The position numbers and the translations under genes were made by a program. This document shows, one piece after another, positions 6,201-11,956 of a stretch of DNA of 11,956 nt. The DNA is from Candidatus Shapirobacteria bacterium (lineage in GTDB: Bacteria; Patescibacteriota; Microgenomatia; UBA12405). The notes under the pieces are model-generated. The model saw only the letters and a list, made by a program, of their open reading frames with translations. It did no database searches and was not told the origin of the DNA. Each line of letters opens with the position of its first letter. Position 1 is the stretch's first letter. The DNA lies in the NCBI GenBank assembly GCA_009885205.1, contig VFLE01000058.1:1-11956 (forward strand). The letters run 5' to 3'.

Positions 6201-8123
6201 TTAATTCGTCGTATTGGTACTGATTTGATTGATAATTAGTTTTGATAAGTTAAATGTTGCTTTGGTCAGATCTTGAATAATAGATTTTGCTATGACAAGA
6301 GATTTTTCGTCAAAATAAAAATGGCCATGTTGAAGAGTGGAAAATAATTCACCGGGGCCACGGAGTTTTAAGTCAAACTGAGCCAGTTGTTGGCCTTCGT
6401 AATGAGTGGTTAAATATTTTAGACGGCTACTATTTTGATTATCGGCAAATAGATAACAAAAACCAGAGTCGACTCCCCTACCCACTCGGCCGCGTAATTG
6501 ATGAAGTGAAGCTAGACCAAAGCGGTCGGCGGACTGAATAATAATAACGGTAGCGTTGGGAAAATCGATACCGACTTCGATAATGGGGGTGGTGACTAAA
6601 ATGTTTATCTTATTGTCTTTAAAATTGGCAAATATTTTTTGACGTTGAATTTCGGGAATTTTACTATGAATTAATTCTAATTTTAATTTAGGAAAAATAG
6701 GTTTTAATTTGGCAAACTCTGTAGTGGCCGATTTGACGGTAGTAAGGGTGTCTGAGTCTTCGATAAAAGGACAGACGATAAAAGCCTGATGATGAGTCTT
6801 TTCAATTTCTTTTTTTAACCATTTATAACAATCGGTGATTTTATTTTCGGGGACGATAAATGTTTTGACTGGTTTCCAATGGGGTAGATGGGATAAATAG
6901 GAAATGTCTAAATGGTTATAAATAGAGAGTGCTAGAGTCCTGGGAATAGGGGTAGCAGTGAGAGAAATGGTGTGAGGAGGATTTTTTAATTTGGATAAAA
7001 AATTTCGTTGAATAACGCCAAATTTGTGTTGTTCGTCGATGACCAATAGAGCAATTTTTTTGAAAAAAGAAAGGTCTTGATAAAAAGCCGCATGAGTGGA
7101 AATGATTATGGCGTTTGGGGGAATTTTTCCTAATTTATTTTTATTATTTAATAAATATATAGGAGTTTTAGGGAGAGTTTTTTTAAAAAAAACAAAATGC
7201 TGAGAAGCCAGAACTTGGGTGGGGGCGACGATTAAAGAAATATGTTGATTAAATGAGGTGAGGTGAGTGGCTAACAGGGCAACAATGGTTTTACCCGAGC
7301 CAACATCGCCTGACAATAACCGATGGGTGGGGTTTTGGGACAGTAAATCTTTGCTGATTTCTTGCCAGGCAATTTTTTGGGAAGGTGATAGTTGATAGGG
7401 TAAAAATTTGGTATCAGGAATTTTAGTTAATAAAAAGGCGGGTTTTTTATTTAAAATATTTTGTTTTTGGAGTTGGGATTGGGCAAGTAAAGATAATGAT
7501 TGGTGTAAATTGAGACGATTTTTGGCTAACAATAATAATTTTTGGGAATCGGGTTGATGAATTTGAATTAAAGCTTGGTTGATGTCAAATAAATTATACT
7601 TTTTTAAAATATTTGGAGGTAAAATTTCTGAATAATTTTTTAATAAATCATCCAAATTTAATTTGATGGTTCTCTCGATCCAATTAGAGTTGAGAGTGGC
7701 AGATTGATGGTATAGGGGAATAATTCTGCCTGTTTTTTGGCCGATTAATGGGGCAACAATGGTAATTTTGTTTTGAAAAAGAGAGACTGACCCGGCCACG
7801 GCCAAATTTTGGCCGACAATAATATTTTTGGCTAAATATGGCTGGTTAAACCAAATTAAATTAAGAGTTCCGGTACTGTCTTGGATAGAGGCTCGCTGGA
7901 TATTTTTGTGAGTTTTAGTAAAAATGTTTTGGAAAGAAATTATTTTGCCTTGATAAGTGGCTGGCTCCCCGATGGTAAAATCGGCGATTTTTAAAGTATG
8001 GGAAAAGTCTAAATAGCGAAATGGTAAATAAAACAATAAATCGTTTTGAGTAAAAATGCCAAGATCGTTTAATCTGTGACAAGAAATTGGGCCAATATTT
8101 TTTAATACCGATAAATCATCCAT
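6201..8123 (-). CDS. recG: ATP-dependent DNA helicase RecG
   Basis: RecG unwinds branched DNA and drives reversal of stalled replication forks. The 640-residue protein has an N-terminal helix-hairpin-like start (VLKNIGPISCHRLNDLGI), a wedge/OB-fold region (about 50-140), and two helicase lobes: Walker A GDVGSGKT (272-279), DEQH box (363-366), motif III TATPIPRTLA (389-398), and motif VI SADRFGLASLHQLRGRVGRG (531-550). The C-terminal LRGPGELFSTLQHG fits the family's LRGPGE...GTRQSG region. It is somewhat shorter than E. coli RecG (693), mostly before the helicase lobes. It converges on the orphan gene with a five-base gap. It is poor in valine (22 of 640 by hand count) and rich in Asn, Gln, His and Thr, as expected on the C/A-rich lagging strand. 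Its ATG has no Shine-Dalgarno but a TGA-TAACAT element six bases upstream. Confidence 0.97.
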   Translation of the reverse strand: MDDLSVLKNIGPISCHRLNDLGIFTQNDLLFYLPFRYLDFSHTLKIADFTIGEPATYQGKIISFQNIFTKTHKNIQRASIQDSTGTLNLIWFNQPYLAKNIIVGQNLAVAGSVSLFQNKITIVAPLIGQKTGRIIPLYHQSATLNSNWIERTIKLNLDDLLKNYSEILPPNILKKYNLFDINQALIQIHQPDSQKLLLLAKNRLNLHQSLSLLAQSQLQKQNILNKKPAFLLTKIPDTKFLPYQLSPSQKIAWQEISKDLLSQNPTHRLLSGDVGSGKTIVALLATHLTSFNQHISLIVAPTQVLASQHFVFFKKTLPKTPIYLLNNKNKLGKIPPNAIIISTHAAFYQDLSFFKKIALLVIDEQHKFGVIQRNFLSKLKNPPHTISLTATPIPRTLALSIYNHLDISYLSHLPHWKPVKTFIVPENKITDCYKWLKKEIEKTHHQAFIVCPFIEDSDTLTTVKSATTEFAKLKPIFPKLKLELIHSKIPEIQRQKIFANFKDNKINILVTTPIIEVGIDFPNATVIIIQSADRFGLASLHQLRGRVGRGVDSGFCYLFADNQNSSRLKYLTTHYEGQQLAQFDLKLRGPGELFSTLQHGHFYFDEKSLVIAKSIIQDLTKATFNLSKLIINQISTNTTN

Positions 8124-8146
8124 TTTTCTATGTTATCATTTATATT
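8124..8146. promoter_or_regulatory. Shared bidirectional -10 region between recG and the PBP side
   Basis: The near-palindrome ATGTTATCAT (8130-8139) gives TGT-TATCAT on the + strand (8131-8139) and TGA-TAACAT on the - strand (8138-8130). The - strand -10 ends six bases before the recG ATG. The + strand -10 ends seven bases before the ATG at 8147. No good -35 is seen either way, so recognition would depend on the extended -10. Both messages would be leaderless or nearly so. The hexamers match TATAAT at four (- strand) and five (+ strand) of six positions. Confidence 0.5.
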
Positions 8147-8263
8147 ATGAGGTTTTTAGGTATTCGGCAAAGACAATGGAAAAAAATAATTTTAATAACC
8201 GCTTCACTGGCCCTGTTGTTGTCAGGGGTCGTGCCATTCTTAAGCGTTTTAACTTCAAAATAG
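8147..8263 (+). CDS. Possible 38-residue hydrophobic small protein overlapping the PBP start
   Basis: An ATG placed seven bases after an extended -10 opens a 38-codon frame ending TAG at 8261-8263. The product starts with a basic stretch (RQRQWKK, 7-13) followed by a hydrophobic segment (about 14-35), so it would be a single-pass membrane peptide or signal-like leader with no cysteine. It overlaps the penicillin-binding protein frame from 8176. Arguments for it: the promoter position and the basic-then-hydrophobic order. Arguments against: short hydrophobic frames are common in AT-rich DNA, and no homologue is known to me. It may be a leader peptide controlling PBP translation, since its stop lies two bases before an in-frame TTG (8266) of the PBP. 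Confidence 0.3.
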   Translation: MRFLGIRQRQWKKIILITASLALLLSGVVPFLSVLTSK

Positions 8264-10830
8264 ATTTGAAAAATAAACGAACTTGGTATAATTTATTTAG
8301 ACTATTTTTGGTTGGTTTGGGAATATTTTTGGTATTGACATTGATTTTGTTTGCCTGGTTTTCTAAAGATTTACCAAACCCCACCAAGGTGGTCAGGCGC
8401 GATGGTTTTACTTCGCGGATTTTTGATCGTAACGGAAAATTAATTTATGATGTGTACAAAGACGCTAAACGAAACCCGGTGGAGTGGGCTGATATTCCAG
8501 AATATTTAAAAAAAGCCACAATTGCGGTAGAAGATAAGGATTTTTATAAACACTCAGGGTTTGACCCATTGACCCCTTTTAGGATTATAAAAAATGTTTA
8601 TTATTTTCGTAAATTAACTGGTGGATCAACTTTGACCCAACAATTGGTCAAAAATGTTTTGTTGACTTCCGAAGTTTCGGTAACTCGGAAGATTAAAGAA
8701 TTTTTATTGTCAGTTCAACTGGAGTCTAAATATAAAAAAGATGAAATTTTGTTGATGTATCTTAATGAAGCACCGTATGGAGGAGCATCTTGGGGGGTGG
8801 GTTTTGCAGCCGAACAATATTTTGGTAAAAAAGTCAAAGATTTGACTTTTGTGGAGTCGGTAATTTTGGCTGGTTTACCCCAAAGACCCAATGTTTATTC
8901 ACCTTTTTCCAAAACTCCTAAAGCCTATATTGAGCGAAGTGCTCATGTGCTGACGCGGATGGTGGAGGATGGTTATATAACCTCGGAGCAAAAAATAGAA
9001 GCCCAAAAAGAGATAGAAAATTTTAAATTTTATGAAAGTAAATCACAATTATTGTCACCTCATTTTGTGTTTTGGGTCAAAGATCAATTAATAGAAAAAT
9101 ATGGAGAAGAAGTGGTTGAAGGTGGAGGTTTAAAAATAACCACTACTTTGGATTTGGATATTCAAACTGAAGTCCAAAAAATTGTGGCGGAAGAAATAGA
9201 AAAAGCGGAAAAACTGGGAATTTCTAATGGAGCGGCGATGGTAATTGATCCAACTTCGGGCCAAGTTTTGGCGATGGTGGGGTCACGTGATTATAATTCG
9301 GACAAAACTGACGGGAAATTTAATGTGGCGACTCAGGCTTTGCGTCAACCAGGGTCGGCGATTAAACCAATTACTTATCTAACGGCGATTAAAAAAGGCT
9401 ATACGGCGGCATCGTTGATTATGGACACTCCGGTAACTTTTGCCTCAACTTCGCCGGGACAAAAAGATTATAGCCCCCAAAATTATACTGGTAAGTTTGT
9501 TGGTCCACTCAGTTTGCGTCAAGCTTTAGGTAACTCGATTAATACCACGGCGGTAAAAATGTTGGCTCGAGTGGGATTATCAAATATGTTAAAACAAGCT
9601 TTTGAAATGGGATTGACAACCTTAGAACCAACTACCGAAAATTTAAGACGATTTGGATTGGCAGTCACCTTAGGAGGGGCAGAGGTAAAGATGATTGACC
9701 TAACCTCGGCTTATGGAGCATTTGCTAATGGAGGCAAGCGGTTTGACCCGGTGGGGGTATTAAAGGTAGAAGATCAAAAAGGTCGGGTGTTGGAAGTTTA
9801 TCGGGAAGTAGCAGGAAAACAAGTGATGACACCACAAGAAGCTTTTATAATTTCTAATATTTTAGCCGATAATTTTGCTCGAGAAATTACTTTTGGAAGT
9901 GTTAATTCATTAAACATTGCTGGTTATCAAGTGGCGGTTAAAACAGGAACAACCAATGATAAACGAGACAATTGGACAATTGGCTGGACGCCAAATTTGT
10001 TGGTGTCGGTGTGGGTGGGTAATAATGACAATAGTCCGATGGGTAAGGTGGCCTCGGGGGTGTCGGGAGCCAGTCCAATTTGGCGCAAAATTATTTTATC
10101 AACCATAAAAACCAGAAATAAACAAGATTTTCCTATTCCGGAAAAAATAATTAGCTTGGAGGTTGATCGAGTATCGGGGTGGCCGGTACATGATGGATTT
10201 GCCTCAAGACAGGAATACTTTATTGATGGAACGCAACCAACTGGGTCTGATTTAATTCATTTGCAATCAAAAGTTTGTAAAGATAAGGCTGGTTTAGCGA
10301 CACCTGAAGATGTGGTTAATAATAATTTTAATACTAAGGAATATTTTAAATTTAGTGAAGATGACCCAGTCTCGACTGACGGTAAAAATCGGTGGCAAGA
10401 AGGAATTGATGGGTGGATAAACACCCAGGCGGATAAGGATAAATATTTTCCTCCATCTGACTATTGTCGGACTGATGGTACAGTGACGGTAAATTTTGAT
10501 TCACCTTCTGATCGTCAAACAGTGTCTAATAATTTTGATGTTAAAATTTCGACTTCGTCACTTAAAAAAATTAATGAAGTAAAATTGTGGGTCAATGGGA
10601 CCGAGTCAAAAACGTGGACAGAAAGGCCGTTTGAAGTCAGTTTAAATTTAGCAGACGGATTATATTCTCTAAAAATAAGAGCAACTGACAAAGATGGGGC
10701 GAGTAACGAGAAAGAAATAAAAATTGGGGTTAATAAACCGTGGGATTGGGCACCGAGTCCAACTCCGACGATTGTAGTTCCAACCCCAACAATTGGTGTT
10801 ACTTTACCAGTTACACCTATTCCGACCTAG
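8176..10830 (+). CDS. Class A penicillin-binding protein (bifunctional transglycosylase-transpeptidase)
   Basis: The 884-residue PBP1A-type enzyme polymerises and crosslinks peptidoglycan outside the membrane. After a cytoplasmic N-terminus and one membrane segment (about 40-62) comes the GT51 domain: EDKDFYKHSGFD (119-130, catalytic E119), GGSTLTQQLVKN (149-160), RKIKE (171-175) and the EILLMYLN helix. The transpeptidase domain has SAIK (394-397, nucleophile S394), SIN (454-456) and KTG (589-591). A C-terminal extension holds a bacterial Ig-like beta domain (about 768-852) and a Pro/Thr-rich tail (about 859-884) that may cross or bind the wall. All catalytic motifs are intact. ATG 8176 has no Shine-Dalgarno; a TTG at 8266 would still keep the membrane segment. 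No clear terminator follows. Confidence 0.95.
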   Translation: MEKNNFNNRFTGPVVVRGRAILKRFNFKIDLKNKRTWYNLFRLFLVGLGIFLVLTLILFAWFSKDLPNPTKVVRRDGFTSRIFDRNGKLIYDVYKDAKRNPVEWADIPEYLKKATIAVEDKDFYKHSGFDPLTPFRIIKNVYYFRKLTGGSTLTQQLVKNVLLTSEVSVTRKIKEFLLSVQLESKYKKDEILLMYLNEAPYGGASWGVGFAAEQYFGKKVKDLTFVESVILAGLPQRPNVYSPFSKTPKAYIERSAHVLTRMVEDGYITSEQKIEAQKEIENFKFYESKSQLLSPHFVFWVKDQLIEKYGEEVVEGGGLKITTTLDLDIQTEVQKIVAEEIEKAEKLGISNGAAMVIDPTSGQVLAMVGSRDYNSDKTDGKFNVATQALRQPGSAIKPITYLTAIKKGYTAASLIMDTPVTFASTSPGQKDYSPQNYTGKFVGPLSLRQALGNSINTTAVKMLARVGLSNMLKQAFEMGLTTLEPTTENLRRFGLAVTLGGAEVKMIDLTSAYGAFANGGKRFDPVGVLKVEDQKGRVLEVYREVAGKQVMTPQEAFIISNILADNFAREITFGSVNSLNIAGYQVAVKTGTTNDKRDNWTIGWTPNLLVSVWVGNNDNSPMGKVASGVSGASPIWRKIILSTIKTRNKQDFPIPEKIISLEVDRVSGWPVHDGFASRQEYFIDGTQPTGSDLIHLQSKVCKDKAGLATPEDVVNNNFNTKEYFKFSEDDPVSTDGKNRWQEGIDGWINTQADKDKYFPPSDYCRTDGTVTVNFDSPSDRQTVSNNFDVKISTSSLKKINEVKLWVNGTESKTWTERPFEVSLNLADGLYSLKIRATDKDGASNEKEIKIGVNKPWDWAPSPTPTIVVPTPTIGVTLPVTPIPT

Positions 10831-10910
10831 TTTGATATATAAATATAGTCTAAAGACAGGTTAAGTATATTTTGATATGGTAATCAGCAGTCGTGTGTAT
10901 CGAGTGCTAA
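10831..10910. other. Short AT-rich gap after the penicillin-binding protein gene
   Basis: No gene and no good stem plus U-tract is seen for either the PBP gene or the small ORF converging on it. A tiny GTCT-AA-AGAC symmetry near 10850 is too small to count. Confidence 0.5.
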
Positions 10911-11057
10911 TTATTCAGCTCTAGTGCAAAGAATTGAGGTGTTGGTAATTACTGGTTTAGGTTCTTTTTCGTCGACAAGTAACACAGGCAGATTGACCCT
11001 TAATGTATTTGTGTCAGGTTTTTCTAACTCCTCATTAATATCTTCTTTTGTTGACAT
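10911..11057 (-). CDS. Possible 48-residue small protein, second of a tandem pair
   Basis: An ATG at 11055-11057 opens 48 codons ending TAA at 10911-10913. The product is soluble and acidic at first (MSTKEDINEELEKPDT), then has a short hydrophobic patch (LRVNLPVLLVDEKEPKP) and ends CTRAE with a single cysteine. It follows the 73-residue ORF by seven bases on the same strand, which supports both being real and co-expressed. No Shine-Dalgarno is present. No family is recognised. Its coding strand has no strong C/A bias, unlike the other - strand genes here. Chance occurrence of a 48-codon frame is possible. Confidence 0.45.
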   Translation of the reverse strand: MSTKEDINEELEKPDTNTLRVNLPVLLVDEKEPKPVITNTSILCTRAE

Positions 11058-11064
11058 AAATTAA

Positions 11065-11286
11065 TTAAGCGCTAATTGGAACACCCCATATTTTTTGTCT
11101 TGATTCAGGTAAATCAGTTAGTCTTGTATTTATTCTTGTTGTGGTAATTTCCTGTAATCTTGCTCTTTGGGCATTTTGTAGTAAGTCATAAAATCCTCCT
11201 GCACGTGCATCGGTTGATTGTCGCGATGCTTCGTATCCTCTTTGTGCAGCAGCTACTGCTTTTTGTGCTTCTGTCTTTTTTTTCAT
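11065..11286 (-). CDS. Possible 73-residue basic, alanine- and arginine-rich small protein
   Basis: The frame starts ATG 11284-11286 and gives a protein that begins MKKKTEAQKAVAAAQRGYEA, continues with a probably helical, Gln/Ala/Arg-rich stretch, and ends KIWGVPISA. It has no membrane segment and no cysteine, so it may be a helical nucleic-acid-binding or structural peptide, or a precursor peptide with the preceding helical part as leader; none of this is shown. A weak AAAGA lies about 3 bases before the start. A terminator-like hairpin lies about 55 bases upstream, which could act on the pair of ORFs. I do not recognise a family. Ala, Arg and Gln codons dominate, which is unlike the AT-rich Lys/Asn/Ile bias of the neighbours. 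Confidence 0.55.
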   Translation of the reverse strand: MKKKTEAQKAVAAAQRGYEASRQSTDARAGGFYDLLQNAQRARLQEITTTRINTRLTDLPESRQKIWGVPISA

Positions 11287-11333
11287 ATTCTTTAATTTAA
11301 TAAATAATAAATTTTATCCCGCAGTGGCGGAAT

Positions 11334-11355
11334 AAAAAAATCCCCTGTCGGGGAT
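11334..11355 (-). terminator. Rho-independent terminator, - strand
   Basis: Reading the - strand, ATCCCC (11355-11350), loop GACA and GGGGAT (11345-11340) form a 6-bp GC-rich stem followed at once by seven T residues counting the stem's last base (11340-11334). This is a textbook intrinsic terminator. It could end transcripts from the probable pheT side (stop at 11675) or, given the alternative helix, act as an attenuator before the small ORFs. Confidence 0.75.
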
Positions 11356-11395
11356 GTTGATTTTTATGACTTTCGTCTTATTCGTCAACGTCCCC
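11350..11395. ncRNA. Structured leader-like RNA element overlapping the terminator
   Basis: GGGGATGTTGA (11350-11360) pairs with TCAACGTCCCC (11385-11395). As + strand RNA this is 11 continuous pairs with one U-G wobble; as - strand RNA it has one A-C mismatch. Inside lies a small stem, GAC-GAAA-GTC when read on the - strand, with a GNRA tetraloop. The helix uses the same bases as one terminator arm, so helix and terminator exclude each other, as in attenuators and riboswitches. I cannot match it to a known class, and which strand is transcribed is unclear. Confidence 0.4.
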
Positions 11396-11451
11396 GCGCT
11401 ATGGCAAGGAAGTGGGTGACAATAATAAGAGTACGAGAGTACATAAAGGGA

Positions 11452-11497
11452 TGATACTAATTTAAATTAAAGGTGTCAAGGTGGATATTTTTTGACT
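11452..11497 (-). pseudogene. Degenerate copy of the tail of the downstream-strand gene (pheT-like)
   Basis: Read on the - strand this encodes SKNIHLDTFNLN then TAG, against AKNIHLKTFNLT then TAA at the end of the gene at 11675. The shared 15-mer AAGGTGGATATTTTT (+ strand) occurs at 11478-11492 and 11696-11710, and similarity runs on past the stop for about 15 bases with a small gap. Further upstream it decays and meets a stop. It is a partial duplication, not a functional gene. Confidence 0.65.
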
Positions 11498-11563
11498 TGT
11501 AAACTTATTTTGTTGCTTGGGTGCTGATGTAACTTTGATTAATTATTTTGCTAATGGGATATA

Positions 11564-11614
11564 TTGTAGAGACGCCCCGCGCCTGCCCGCCTATGGAGGG
11601 GGGCGTCTCTACAA
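11564..11614. repeat. 51-bp inverted repeat with GTAGAGACGCCCC arms
   Basis: TTGTAGAGACGCCCC (11564-11578) and GGGGCGTCTCTACAA (11600-11614) are perfect 15-bp arms around a GC-rich 21-base spacer. Short palindromes with GTAGAGACGC ends recur in many bacterial genomes as REP- or MITE-like repeats; this is recalled, not searched. Its GC content stands out strongly from the AT-rich surroundings, which fits a mobile repeat. Confidence 0.8.
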
Positions 11615-11674
11615 GGACTCGAATAGGCCGAATATTGGGGAATAAGCGCATCGAAACACACTTTGATAACTAAA

Positions 11675-11956
11675 TTATGTCAAATTAAAAGTTTTAAGGT
11701 GGATATTTTTGGCGGTTTTGTCATCGGTGTTGTAATAACAAACCCGGAAGGTATATTTGTTTTCAAAAATGTCGGTGATTTCCATTGACCATAAAATGTT
11801 TTTGTCGATAATACTCGAATATTTTTTTATTAATTCGATTGGGTCAACTTTTTCGTCAATGGTGACATTGGCATCTAAAGTTATTATTTGTGAAGTTAAT
11901 TCGATGGCGGAATTATTGATGATTTTGGGAATATAACTATCAGGCTTTTCAAGATC
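11675..11956 (-). CDS. C-terminal end of probable phenylalanyl-tRNA synthetase beta subunit (partial)
   Basis: The frame is open from the right edge and stops with TAA at 11675-11677, giving 93 residues. There is no start in the window. The strand and helix order resembles the ferredoxin-fold anticodon-binding domain at the end of PheT: a strand around ITLDANVTIDEKVDP, a helix IELIKKYSS, a strand ILWSMEITDIF, then NKYTFRVCYYNTDDKTA where PheT proteins typically have TFR/TFxxxY-D-KTLT. In PheT this domain grips the tRNA anticodon region. The match is by eye and the last motif is weak, so another protein with this fold is possible. The base composition is typical of native - strand genes here (C/A-rich), so it is a resident gene. 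Confidence 0.55.
   Translation of the reverse strand, partial: DLEKPDSYIPKIINNSAIELTSQIITLDANVTIDEKVDPIELIKKYSSIIDKNILWSMEITDIFENKYTFRVCYYNTDDKTAKNIHLKTFNLT

Larger units (their letters stand above)
11287..11674. other. Gene-poor stretch with RNA hairpins and repeats
   Basis: No convincing gene lies here. From left to right it holds a CCGC-AGTG-GCGG hairpin (11319-11330), a terminator hairpin with a competing longer helix (11334-11395), a GTAC-GAGA-GTAC hairpin (11431-11442), a degenerate copy of the next gene's tail (11452-11497), and a 51-bp perfect-arm inverted repeat (11564-11614). The only small frame is a 17-codon ATG frame at 11401-11454 (+), which I do not call. Confidence 0.6.

Noticed and set aside
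11401..11454. 17-codon frame on the + strand (ATG GCA AGG ...)
   Set aside because: It is very short, has no Shine-Dalgarno or promoter, and lies in a region better explained by RNA structure on either strand.
11341..11460. Signal recognition particle, RNase P or tmRNA gene
   Set aside because: The AAGGAAGTGGG and GAAAGTC words look vaguely similar, but the conserved cores of these RNAs are not present.
11611..11635. TTCGAGTCC on the - strand resembling a tRNA T-loop
   Set aside because: The five bases on each side do not pair into a T stem, and no acceptor, D or anticodon arms are present.
1..11956. CRISPR array, transposase or integrase
   Set aside because: No regularly spaced repeats, and no frame with such enzyme motifs, were seen on either strand.

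Overview
The window is AT-rich and uses the standard code (TGA serves as a stop in pilM, pilN and nusB). It carries a type IV pilus operon with pilM, pilN and pilO and no secretin gene in view. Compact, overlapping housekeeping genes and several starts without a Shine-Dalgarno are also present. Together these suggest a Patescibacteria/CPR genome, perhaps of the Microgenomates group. That placement rests on recalled gene style and order, not on a search. The + strand is G- and T-rich over nearly the whole window whichever way the genes point, so it is probably the leading replication strand.

Layout. (1) Positions 1-3181, + strand: the tail of an upstream gene, a PilX-like minor pilin gene, then pilM, pilN and pilO joined by ATGA overlaps. 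Together they would build the inner-membrane alignment complex of a type IV pilus. (2) Positions 3182-3312: a palindromic dispersed repeat starting CGTCATTGCGAG, lying between convergent operons. (3) Positions 3313-5132, - strand: rpmF, nusB and rnc form one overlapping operon. After an AT-rich palindromic gap come rpsP and khpA, with their own promoter-like sequence. These are ribosomal protein, rRNA-antitermination and RNA-processing genes. The 50-residue rpmF is easily missed and changes the likely nusB start. (4) Positions 5293-6195, + strand: an unrecognised 300-residue protein with one membrane segment. Its G and C counts are nearly balanced, unlike its neighbours, so it looks acquired. 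(5) Positions 6201-8123, - strand: recG. Diverging from it across a 23-bp gap is a possible 38-residue hydrophobic ORF, which overlaps the start of a class A penicillin-binding protein gene (to 10830). (6) Positions 10831-11674: an accessory-looking region with two tandem small ORFs (- strand), an RNA element with an intrinsic terminator and a competing long helix, a 51-bp GTAGAGACGCC hairpin repeat, and a degenerate copy of the tail of the next gene. (7) Positions 11675-11956, - strand: the C-terminal end of a gene that is probably pheT.

The most distinctive regulatory signal is an extended -10 motif (TGnTAnnnT). It sits 5 to 7 bases before the ATG of pilM, rpsP, rpmF, recG and the small ORF facing recG, and none of these has a Shine-Dalgarno. 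This suggests leaderless transcripts. By contrast, pilX, pilN and pilO have clear Shine-Dalgarno sequences. No complete novel system is provable here. The best candidates for new biology are the leaderless start pattern with its shared bidirectional -10, the small-ORF region with its attenuator-like leader, and the orphan membrane protein.
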